8,916 bases of DNA, taken from Kiritimatiellia bacterium. GTDB lineage: Bacteria > Verrucomicrobiota > Kiritimatiellia > SLAD01. A program made the position numbers and the translations under genes. Positions within the stretch are counted from its first letter, which is position 1. Each line of letters starts with the position of its first letter. The notes beneath the pieces are model-generated. The model searched no databases. It worked only from the letters and a program-made list of their open reading frames with translations, and was not told the origin of the DNA. Below are positions 1 through 5,789 of the stretch, piece by piece. Location: positions 1 through 8,916 of the forward strand of contig SLLF01000139.1 in NCBI GenBank assembly GCA_007134175.1. Reading direction: 5' to 3'.

Positions 1-599
1 ACCGGGTCGTTGGTCACGTCCACGTTGGTGGTAGTAGCGGTTTCGGTGGCCGCCACGGTAACATGCAGCCGGGCGATTTCATGGACGCCGGCCGGCAGTC
101 CGCCGTTGTCCACCAGGAAGGCGATGCCTACCCGGCCTACTCGTGGGGTTGTAACGTGGCGGAGGTGTGGGTGGATCCGTTGACGTTGGAGATCAGTTGT
201 CAAAAGATCACCGCCTACTACGATATCGGGCGCGTGTTGAATCCGGTGTTGGCGCTGGGTCAACTGGAGGGCGGACTGGTCCAGGCGCTGGGGTACGCGT
301 TGATGGAGAAGATCGCCGTTACCGGGGCGGGTCGCTACGACGCCGATCGCATGCAAACCTACGTCATTCCCACTATGCTGGACGGCCCGGAAATGGACCT
401 CCATTTTCTGGAATTCCCGTACACCGATGTCGAGCCGGGCGCTAAAGGGGTGGGCGAGATTCCCATGGACGGGTTGGCCCCGGCCATCGCCAACGCCGTG
501 GTACAGGCGACCGGTGTCCGCCTGCGCGATTTGCCGCTGACCCCGGAAAAACTGTTGGCGCAGGGTGGGGGCGTGTCCTTGGCGGCACCAAGCGGATGA
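1..599 (+). CDS. Molybdopterin-binding large subunit of a xanthine dehydrogenase-family molybdenum hydroxylase (C-terminal part only)
   Basis: The reading frame is already open at the window start (full codons from base 3) and ends with TGA at 597-599. About 198 C-terminal residues of a protein that is normally 700-800 residues are visible. The segment around YPAYSWGCNVAEVWVDP, then DIGRVLNP, GQLEGGLVQALGYAL and finally GAKGVGE match the Mo-cofactor domain of the xanthine dehydrogenase/CO dehydrogenase large subunit. The Glu of GAKGVGE (codon 456-458) corresponds to the catalytic base of this family. The end, with LAPAIANAV and LRDLPLTPEKLL, is the usual C-terminus. It binds the molybdopterin cofactor and hydroxylates a substrate, often a purine, other N-heterocycle or aldehyde. 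The family is clear, but the substrate cannot be decided from this part. Its stop overlaps an ATG, and the 2Fe-2S and FAD subunits follow directly, so the three form one operon and one enzyme complex, most likely cytoplasmic. Confidence 0.93.
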   Translation, partial: RVVGHVHVGGSSGFGGRHGNMQPGDFMDAGRQSAVVHQEGDAYPAYSWGCNVAEVWVDPLTLEISCQKITAYYDIGRVLNPVLALGQLEGGLVQALGYALMEKIAVTGAGRYDADRMQTYVIPTMLDGPEMDLHFLEFPYTDVEPGAKGVGEIPMDGLAPAIANAVVQATGVRLRDLPLTPEKLLAQGGGVSLAAPSG

Positions 600-603
600 G
601 GAG
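598..603 (+). promoter_or_regulatory. Ribosome binding site GAGGAG of the 2Fe-2S subunit gene
   Basis: GAGGAG lies 10 bases before the ATG at 614 and overlaps the stop codon of the upstream gene. It decides between two in-frame ATG starts: the one at 596 would place this purine run inside the coding region, whereas 614 is correctly spaced. Confidence 0.6.
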
Positions 604-613
604 CGAAAGGCTG

Positions 614-1105
614 ATGCAAACCATTAAAAGAAGTTGGACGATAAACGGCACGCACTACGAGGTGGAAACCGCGCCGCTACGGCGCCTGTTGGATGTGCTC
701 CGTGAAGATTTGCGGCTTACCGGGACCAAGGAGGGTTGCGGCGAAGGGGAGTGTGGCGCCTGCACGGTGATGGTGGACGGGGAGCCGGTGCTGGCCTGTC
801 TGCTGGCGGCGGGACAGGTGCCGGACGGCGCGCAATTGACGACGGTGGAAGGGCTGGAGCACACGCCGGGCGGCCGGGTGTTGCAGGAGGCGTATGCGGA
901 GTTGGGCGCGGCGCAGTGCGGTTTCTGCATTCCGGGCATGATCGTTTCCTCCTACGCGCTGTTACAGCGCGGCGGGACGGTGGACGCGGCGGCGATACGC
1001 GAAGCGCATGCCGGCAATATCTGTCGCTGCACGGGGTATAAGAAGATCGTGGCGGCTATTGAATTGGCTGCGGAGCGGTGGCCGACAGCTGGAACGGGAA
1101 AGTAG
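614..1105 (+). CDS. 2Fe-2S iron-sulfur small subunit of a molybdenum hydroxylase (XdhC/CoxS-type)
   Basis: A 163-residue protein, the usual size for the small subunit of three-subunit molybdenum hydroxylases. The N-terminal plant-ferredoxin-like domain carries the motif CGEGECGAC with Cys42, Cys47 and Cys50, plus Cys62 in LACLL, which together hold one 2Fe-2S cluster. The C-terminal helical domain has CGFC (Cys102, Cys105) and CRC (Cys137, Cys139) for the second cluster, which faces the Mo cofactor. All eight ligands are present, so the protein looks functional. It relays electrons from the Mo site to the FAD subunit encoded next. I chose ATG 614 over the in-frame ATG at 596 because GAGGAG sits 10 bases upstream of 614 and the protein then begins close to the ferredoxin fold, as in relatives. 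The alternative start would add six residues and overlap the preceding stop as ATGA. Confidence 0.95.
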   Translation: MQTIKRSWTINGTHYEVETAPLRRLLDVLREDLRLTGTKEGCGEGECGACTVMVDGEPVLACLLAAGQVPDGAQLTTVEGLEHTPGGRVLQEAYAELGAAQCGFCIPGMIVSSYALLQRGGTVDAAAIREAHAGNICRCTGYKKIVAAIELAAERWPTAGTGK

Positions 1106-1111
1106 GGACGG

Positions 1112-1984
1112 ATGCATACACCACAGACATTGGCCGAGGTGGCGGTTTACTTCCCCGAGGAGTTGGATGAGGCGCTGGCGGCGCTGGCCGATGAATCGCG
1201 CCGGGGCCAACTGCTGGCGGGCGGCACGGATTTGATGGTGCAATGGGAGGCCGGGGTGCGGCCTTTGCCCGCCCAGGTGATCAGCATCAAACACCTATCC
1301 GAGCTGTGCGGGATAGCGGATAAGGGGGCTGTCCTGCATATCGGTGCTGCGGTCACGCATCGGCAGTTACGCGAGTCCGGTCTGGTGCGGCAGTACCTGC
1401 CCTCGCTGGCGGCGGCGGCGGCGACGGTCGGAGGCTATCAGATTCAGGCCATGGGCACGATCGGCGGCAGTCTGGCCAATGCCAGTCCCGCCGGGGATCT
1501 GGCCCCGTCGCTACTGGTGGCGGAAGCCCGGATAGTAGTCGCCAACCAGCAGCGGGAGCGGTCGATACCGGCCACGACGTTCTGGCAAGGCTATCGCACC
1601 GTGGATTGTGCGCCGGACGAACTAATTGTGCGGGTGGAATGTCCCAAGTTGAAGCCGGGTTATGTCGAAGGCTGGCGCAAGCTGGGACCACGCAAGGCAC
1701 AGGCTATTTCCAAGGTCATGGGCAGTTTTCGCGGTGCGTATGACGGCGCGGTGATCCGCGAATTCCACGTCGCTATCGGCAGCGTGGCGCCGACCTGCAT
1801 CCGCTTGACGGAATTGGAAAGTTGGCTCGTGGGGCAGCCGTTGACCGCAGCGACTTTTCAGGAAGCGGAGCGACGGGCGCGGGATACGGTGCAGCCAATT
1901 GACGACGTCCGCTCCACGGCGGCCTATCGCCGCTGGGTGACGGGCCGCATGATCCGCGGTTTTCTCGAGACCTGGCCACGCTGA
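1112..1984 (+). CDS. FAD-binding medium subunit of a molybdenum hydroxylase (XdhB/CoxM-type)
   Basis: A 290-residue protein, the standard length for the FAD subunit. The N-terminal PCMH-type FAD-binding domain shows LLAGGTDLMV (residues 34-43) and TIGGSLANASPAGDLAPSL (116-134), the two FAD-contacting segments of this family. The C-terminal domain contains KLGPRKAQAISKV (190-202) and the end segment DVRSTAAYRRW (265-275), both typical of CoxM/XdhB proteins. The subunit takes electrons from the 2Fe-2S subunit and passes them to NAD or another acceptor. It starts six bases after the stop of the small-subunit gene, with GGGACGG just upstream as a plausible ribosome binding site. It is the last gene of the visible operon. 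No maturation gene (XdhC-like chaperone or Mo-cofactor sulfurase) follows it, so such factors would be encoded before the window or elsewhere. Confidence 0.95.
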   Translation: MHTPQTLAEVAVYFPEELDEALAALADESRRGQLLAGGTDLMVQWEAGVRPLPAQVISIKHLSELCGIADKGAVLHIGAAVTHRQLRESGLVRQYLPSLAAAAATVGGYQIQAMGTIGGSLANASPAGDLAPSLLVAEARIVVANQQRERSIPATTFWQGYRTVDCAPDELIVRVECPKLKPGYVEGWRKLGPRKAQAISKVMGSFRGAYDGAVIREFHVAIGSVAPTCIRLTELESWLVGQPLTAATFQEAERRARDTVQPIDDVRSTAAYRRWVTGRMIRGFLETWPR

Positions 1985-2204
1985 AGTCGGATGCCCGCCG
2001 GTTCAAAGATCGTATCGATGCGCACGGGCCATCTGCATTATGGGGATGGCTAATTGATTACGCTGTAAGAAATGGATGGAGTATTTGTTGCGTGGGGGCG
2101 TGTGTGGAGGCTGTTGTTGAATATGAAGGGACTTGGTCATGTCGAGACATCTCATTAATGCGGCGTTAGGACACAGATTCAAACACCGCACTGCTTGGCG
2201 AGAA

Positions 2205-2246
2205 ACGAGATTTTTCGACTGCGCTTCCGCTCCGCTCAAAATGACG
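2205..2246. repeat. Fragment resembling a widely dispersed intergenic repeat
   Basis: The stretch has an AT-rich start (GAGATTTTTCGAC), then a pyrimidine-rich core of CGCT-type steps (GCGCTTCCGCTCCGCTC), then AAAATGACGG. Read in one frame it gives NEIFRLRFRSAQNDG, and on the other strand VILSGAEAQSKNL. Spurious peptides of this type recur in translated intergenic repeats of many unrelated bacterial genomes, which is general knowledge recalled here and not searched. Only one copy lies in this window, so repeat status is inferred from resemblance. No transposase or target duplication is visible beside it. Confidence 0.45.
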
Positions 2247-2374
2247 GAAAGCAAGCGTGTGCGGCTTAACACGGTGTACCATGTGGTTAGGTGTCCGTCA
2301 GCACGATCATTGCGTGCAATCCCCGCGTCAAGCGCGTTGTGGTCGAAAAACCCGCATTTTTTTGGCCTCCACTC

Positions 2375-2390
2375 AAAGGCATTGGCCTTT
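2375..2390 (+). other. Small stem-loop upstream of the terminator
   Basis: AAAGGC and GCCTTT form a perfect 6-bp stem around the loop ATTG. It lies 12 bases upstream of the terminator hairpin at 2403. It could form in the transcript that reads into the ABC-F gene. I see no clear alternative pairing between this hairpin and the terminator, so a switching role is not shown. Confidence 0.35.
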
Positions 2391-2402
2391 TCTCACGCGA
2401 TC

Positions 2403-2431
2403 TGGCGGATAGAAATCCGCCACTCTTTTTT
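2403..2431 (+). terminator. Rho-independent terminator upstream of the ABC-F gene
   Basis: TGGCGGAT pairs perfectly with ATCCGCCA (8 bp) around the four-base loop AGAA. After CTC comes a run of six T at 2426-2431. This is the classical intrinsic terminator form on the + strand. It lies 419 bases after the medium-subunit stop and 82 bases before the ABC-F start. It may end transcripts of the molybdenum hydroxylase operon. If the ABC-F promoter lies upstream of it, it would act as an attenuator in that leader. The sequence alone does not choose between the two. Confidence 0.75.
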
Positions 2432-2477
2432 CAGCCTCTATTCACGCACCTTTCCGGCACCGCAATCGGCGCGGGGA

Positions 2478-2506
2478 TGGCGGGCAGGCGCACACTCCGC
2501 TATGGT
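2478..2506 (+). promoter_or_regulatory. Possible promoter directly before the ABC-F start
   Basis: TATGGT at 2501-2506 resembles a -10 box. A weak -35-like TGGCGG lies at 2478-2483, with a 17-base spacer. Transcription from such a promoter would begin at or next to the A of the ATG at 2513, giving a leaderless message. That would fit the lack of a Shine-Dalgarno sequence. The -35 match is poor, so this is a weak proposal. Confidence 0.22.
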
Positions 2507-2512
2507 TTGCCC

Positions 2513-4465
2513 ATGATCGAATTCAAACAAGTCACCAAGTATTACGGGCCGCAGGATGTGCTGGTTGATGTTGATTTGCGGATTTTGGCGGGGCACCGCA
2601 TCGGGGTGGTTGGTCCCAACGGGGCCGGCAAGACCACGCTCTTTGCCCTGATCACGGGAGCAATCGCGCCGGACAAGGGGGACGTGATCATTCCAGCCGG
2701 CGTGCGGTTGGGCTATCTGCGTCAAGTGCTCGACACACGGGATGTGCACACGCCGTTGGTGGAGTATGTCGCCGACGCGGTGCCCGAGCTGCGTCGGGCT
2801 GAAGCGCGTATGCATGCCATAGAACACACCTTGGCTACCGAACCCGCCAGCGACAAGCTTTTGCGTGAGTTGGGCCAACTACAGACAACATTTGAACATC
2901 TGGGTGGTTATACACTGCGATCCCGGGCGGAAGCGGCGCTGGGGGGCTTGGGCTTTGCGACCGACGCACTGACGCGACCACTGCGCGACTTCAGTGGCGG
3001 CTGGCAGATGCGCGCGGAGTTGGCCCGCGTATTGATTGTTGATCCCGACATCCTGCTGCTAGATGAACCGTCCAATTACCTGGACTTGCCCGCTGTGGAG
3101 TGGTTGCAACGCTATTTGCGCTCGTTCCAGGGAACGCTGGTGCTCATTTCGCATGACCGCTATCTGCTTAACACCTTGACCAGGGACACCTTGGAGATCA
3201 ACGCGGGGCGCTGCACGTGTTATCCCGGGGCCTACAACGACTATATGGTCGCGCGCGTGGTGCGCCATGAGCAGTTGCTGGCACGACACAAAAACCAGCA
3301 ACAGAAGCGCAAACAAGTGGAGCGCTTTATTGAACGGTTCCGGGCCAAGAACACCAAGGCCACCCAGGTGCAGAGTCGGATCAAGATGCTGGATAAGATG
3401 GAGACGGTTGAATTACCGGACCAAATCATGACCCGGGGGCGTATTCGCCTGGCCTCGCCGCCCCATTGCGGCGCGGAAGTGATGCGGCTCGAAAAGGCCG
3501 GCGTGACGTATGACGGTAAGCGGTGGGTCTTGCGACAGGTGGATCTTTCCGTCCAGCGTGGTGAGAAGACTGCGTTGGTCGGCCTGAACGGGTTGGGCAA
3601 GACCACATTGCTGCGATTGCTGGCCGGCGAGTTGCCGCCCAACGAGGGGCGACGGATGGTGGGGCACCGGGTCGTGCCCGGTTATCAAACCCAGGACTTT
3701 GCCGAGTCCATGGACCCTGCCGCCACGGCGTACCAGGTGGTGCGTCAGGCGGCACCGGATGTGGCCGAGCAGTCTATCCGAACCTTGCTGGGTGGTTTTG
3801 GCTTCTCCGGTGACGCCATCGAAAAAACCGTGTCGGTATTGAGCGGCGGGGAGAAGATACGGCTGGCCTTTGCGCGGCTGCTGGTCAAGCCGCCGAACTT
3901 TCTGATTCTCGATGAACCAACCACGCACCTGGACGTCCATGCCCGGGAAGCGTTGGAAGATGCGTTGCGGGCCTACGAGGGTACGCTCTGTTTCGTCAGT
4001 CACGATGTTGAATTCGTGCAACGCGTAGCCACCGGGATCATCGCCATGACGCCGCCGGGTATCCGGCGCTACGCCGGTGGATACGATTACTACCGCGAGA
4101 AGGTCACGGCGGAAGGCGCGGCGGTTACTACGGGCGGAACCGCTAAGATTAGCCCGGGCGCATGTGCGGGGAAGGGGACGAAGCGGGACCGCGCACGCAT
4201 TGTTCAAGAGACGGCGCGCAAGAGGCGGGAGCTCGAGAAGGTTATGCGTCAGGCGGAGGAGCGTATCGGGCGATTAGAGGCCGAACAGCAGGAATTGGTT
4301 GCGGGCTTGGAAAGCGGCGACCACCAGCGCACTCATGCGGAAATCAATCAGCGGTTGACTGATTTGCCCGCCGAAATTGAAGGGGCCACCCAGGCATGGG
4401 AACGTACCGGCATGGAAATAGAGGCGTTGTTGGATTGGCGCGCCGCGGCATTGCGCAAGCGCTAG
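2513..4465 (+). CDS. ABC-F family ATPase (ribosome-associated translation factor type)
   Basis: A 650-residue soluble protein with two ATP-binding domains and no membrane segments, as in the ABC-F family (Uup, YheS and EttA relatives). Such proteins bind the ribosomal E site and help stalled or difficult translation, and some give antibiotic resistance. Domain 1 has Walker A GPNGAGKTT (34-42), signature FSGGW (160-164), Walker B ILLLDEP with catalytic Glu185, and switch His214. The charged interdomain linker (about 250-305) includes RFRAKNTKATQVQSRIKML, the ABC-F hallmark that reaches the P-site tRNA. Domain 2 has Walker A GLNGLGKTT (357-365), signature LSGGE (443-447), Walker B with Glu468, and His497. 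A charged coiled coil (about 565-645) ends the protein, as in Uup/YheS. I chose ATG 2513 because MIEF is the usual ABC-F beginning. The frame stays open to 2291, but that extension is not family-like, and no Shine-Dalgarno sequence precedes 2513. The exact subfamily is not decided. Confidence 0.93.
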   Translation: MIEFKQVTKYYGPQDVLVDVDLRILAGHRIGVVGPNGAGKTTLFALITGAIAPDKGDVIIPAGVRLGYLRQVLDTRDVHTPLVEYVADAVPELRRAEARMHAIEHTLATEPASDKLLRELGQLQTTFEHLGGYTLRSRAEAALGGLGFATDALTRPLRDFSGGWQMRAELARVLIVDPDILLLDEPSNYLDLPAVEWLQRYLRSFQGTLVLISHDRYLLNTLTRDTLEINAGRCTCYPGAYNDYMVARVVRHEQLLARHKNQQQKRKQVERFIERFRAKNTKATQVQSRIKMLDKMETVELPDQIMTRGRIRLASPPHCGAEVMRLEKAGVTYDGKRWVLRQVDLSVQRGEKTALVGLNGLGKTTLLRLLAGELPPNEGRRMVGHRVVPGYQTQDFAESMDPAATAYQVVRQAAPDVAEQSIRTLLGGFGFSGDAIEKTVSVLSGGEKIRLAFARLLVKPPNFLILDEPTTHLDVHAREALEDALRAYEGTLCFVSHDVEFVQRVATGIIAMTPPGIRRYAGGYDYYREKVTAEGAAVTTGGTAKISPGACAGKGTKRDRARIVQETARKRRELEKVMRQAEERIGRLEAEQQELVAGLESGDHQRTHAEINQRLTDLPAEIEGATQAWERTGMEIEALLDWRAAALRKR

Positions 4466-4500
4466 CGGACTCCGCCGTTCATACCCACGTTTCTTGCCGG

Positions 4501-4678
4501 GCGCCCTGCGGCCTTGTGCCGCAGGAGCCAAACGTTCACGAGCTAATGCGCTGTATATGACGGAAAGAGCCCGAAATTGATCGGGAAAAGCACCATAGAC
4601 CCCCACGCGACCCGCTCGGGCTCATGGCAACCACGGCCTGTAGCCAAACCCAAACTCCTCAAGGCCGCAGGGGGGCGC
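4501..4678. repeat. Nested inverted repeats with alternative partners between convergent genes
   Basis: The outer arms CCTGCGGCCTTG (4505-4516) and CAAGGCCGCAGG (4660-4671) are perfectly complementary over 12 bp. The match extends by one C-G pair, or by GCGC on both sides if GGG at 4672-4674 bulges. Nested inside, GAGCCCGA (4567-4574) is complementary to TCGGGCTC (4616-4623). Each left arm also has a nearer partner: CCTGCGGC can pair with GCCGCAGG at 4518-4525 (8 bp, loop CTTGT), and CCCGA with TCGGG at 4581-4585. No T-run follows on either strand, so this is not a standard intrinsic terminator. It lies between the 3' ends of the ABC-F gene and the lipid kinase gene. It could be a structured 3' UTR or ncRNA, or a palindromic repeat element. 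Confidence 0.5.
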
Positions 4679-4737
4679 ACAAATTAAGCCACTCGGCCTG
4701 GTCCCCGGTGAAATGCGGTCTGGCGGCTGCTTCAGGT

Positions 4738-5643
4738 TTAGGACGCGTGGGGAATCCAAACCGTTAGCGCCTTCGGTAATACGTCAACCTGCAGCTCCCG
4801 GCCCGCTTCCAGCAGTTCGCCATCAAGCTGAATGGGAGCCGCCTGCTTACGACGCACCACCAGTCGACTGAATTTGAAGGTTTTCACCTGGGGCAGGCGG
4901 TCGATCGTCCCGTTGAACAGGCGCGGCAGATTGGCGATGACCATCGGGGCATCCCGTTGTTCGACTACGACCAGCTCCAGTAGACCATCGTCCGGGCAGG
5001 CGTGCGGCGCAATGCGCGCCTGCCCGCCGAATTGGGTCAGGTTGGCCACGGTGAACATTAGCGGGTCCTGTATGGGCTGCGGCTCATGCTCGTCGAGCAG
5101 GATTTCAAAGGGTTGCCGCTTGTACTCGAAAAATTCATAGACCGCGGCAAAAACGTAAGGCCAGACCCCGCGCACCGGCGATTTTTCAAAGGACCGCACG
5201 ATGGCGGCATCCCAGGCCATGCTGCACGTCACAAAAAAAGGCCGTTCGTTGACTCGCCCCACATCGATGCGCAGCCGTTGCCCCCGGCTCAATGCGGCCG
5301 CGGCGGCTTCGGGTTTCAGCGGAATATCGAAGTGGCGGGCAAATCCGTTACCGCTCCCGGTGGGAATGACCCCCAGCGCTGCCGGCGTGCCCACCAGGAC
5401 GCTGCCGATGGAATTAACCATGCCGTCGCCACCGACGACGAGCACGGTGTCGACCCCCCGCTCGAGGGCCTGGCGGGTCTTGCGCTGGCCGTCCTCGATG
5501 GAATGGCTCAATTGGAAATAGCAGTCGCCGTCCGGTCGATCCCAGTGGCGTCCGATGGCGGTCACCACCGACTGGAACGAAGAAGCCAAACCGGCCTTGG
5601 GATTTAGCAAGACCAGCACGCGGCTACCATTCTTTTGGTTCAT
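4738..5643 (-). CDS. Diacylglycerol/lipid kinase family protein (DAGK catalytic domain, YegS/BmrU/LCB5 group)
   Basis: A 301-residue protein, the usual length for bacterial soluble lipid kinases that phosphorylate diacylglycerol or related lipids at the membrane with ATP. Motifs in order are NPKAG (14-18), GGDGMVNSI (71-79, nucleotide-binding loop), PTGSGNGFARHF (94-105), the APHACPDDGLLEL segment (212-224) and QLDGE (272-276). No signal peptide or membrane helix is seen. Two things are unusual: the classical GGDGT has Met75 instead of Thr, and the acidic residue usual in GGDGTxNE is Ser78. The GSGNGFAR form, instead of the common GTxNDFAR, is known from some family branches and from sphingosine kinases. 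ATG 5643 begins just before the conserved strand VLVLLNPKAG, but no clear Shine-Dalgarno sequence precedes it. The gene is convergent with the ABC-F gene and divergent from the mutase gene. The true lipid substrate is unknown. Confidence 0.9.
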   Translation of the reverse strand: MNQKNGSRVLVLLNPKAGLASSFQSVVTAIGRHWDRPDGDCYFQLSHSIEDGQRKTRQALERGVDTVLVVGGDGMVNSIGSVLVGTPAALGVIPTGSGNGFARHFDIPLKPEAAAAALSRGQRLRIDVGRVNERPFFVTCSMAWDAAIVRSFEKSPVRGVWPYVFAAVYEFFEYKRQPFEILLDEHEPQPIQDPLMFTVANLTQFGGQARIAPHACPDDGLLELVVVEQRDAPMVIANLPRLFNGTIDRLPQVKTFKFSRLVVRRKQAAPIQLDGELLEAGRELQVDVLPKALTVWIPHAS

Positions 5644-5789
5644 GCCGCTAGCTTAACCCTATTGGCTTGGGCTGGCAATGATTACCGCGCCGGTCACCGG
5701 AATACCCGCTTGTTTGCAAAGCCCGCATGCTGTACGCTAAGACAGTTTTACAGAGCACAAAAGGAGCAACCGGGGAGGATGCACCACTA
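5644..5789. promoter_or_regulatory. Divergent promoter region of the lipid kinase and mutase genes
   Basis: This 146-base gap must hold the start signals of both divergent genes. On the + strand a weak pair, TTGTTT (5710-5715) and TACGCT (5733-5738) with a 17-base spacer, could serve the mutase gene, but both boxes are poor matches. I see no convincing operator palindrome. The frame of the mutase is open from an upstream ATG at 5727, but that segment lacks family character. Confidence 0.3.
5772..5778 (+). promoter_or_regulatory. Ribosome binding site GGGGAGG of the mutase gene
   Basis: GGGGAGG ends 11 bases before the ATG at 5790. It supports that start over the in-frame ATG at 5727, because the 21 extra residues would precede the conserved first segment FKAYDIRG. 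A second purine run, AAGGAG, is at 5761-5766. Confidence 0.55.

Larger units (their letters stand above)
1985..2512. other. Intergenic region between the molybdenum hydroxylase operon and the ABC-F gene
   Basis: About 530 bases without a convincing protein. Open frames exist here on both strands, but their translations are compositionally odd and match no family I recognise. The region contains a 5-bp inverted repeat ATGTC-GA-GACAT at 2139-2150, which is too short to call an operator. It also contains a dispersed-type repeat (2205-2246), a small hairpin (2375-2390) and an intrinsic terminator (2403-2431). The ABC-F frame stays open upstream to a GTG at 2291, giving a possible 74-residue extension, but that extension has no family character and contains the terminator hairpin. 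I therefore treat it as non-coding. Confidence 0.6.

Noticed and set aside
2139..2150. Short inverted repeat ATGTC-GA-GACAT considered as an operator
   Set aside because: Five-base arms are expected by chance in a region this size, and it has no promoter beside it.
2241..2251. ATGACGGAAAG shared with 4557-4567, considered as a direct repeat
   Set aside because: The 11 identical bases do not extend in either direction, so chance is the simplest explanation.
2003..2272. Open frame on the - strand in the intergenic region (89 codons)
   Set aside because: Its translation includes VILSGAEAQSKNL, which comes from the dispersed-type repeat, and nothing else in it looks like a protein family.
2133..2516. 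Open frame on the + strand before the ABC-F gene (127 codons)
   Set aside because: It crosses the repeat and the terminator hairpin, has no recognisable domain and ends inside the ABC-F start. It is probably chance.
3413..4207. Long - strand open frame (264 codons) opposite the ABC-F gene
   Set aside because: It lies antisense to a fully conserved ATPase domain. Long antisense frames are expected in GC-rich genes, and its translation shows no family motif.
4505..4525. Hairpin with 8-bp stem and loop CTTGT considered as a terminator for the ABC-F gene
   Set aside because: No T-run follows on either strand, so it was kept only as part of the inverted-repeat structure.
4274..4606. - strand open frame running from the intergenic repeats into the ABC-F 3' end
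   Set aside because: Half of it overlaps the ABC-F coiled coil and the rest is palindromic intergenic sequence. No protein family is seen.
5086..5607. + strand open frame (173 codons) opposite the lipid kinase gene
   Set aside because: It mirrors the lipid kinase coding sequence, which carries all the family motifs.
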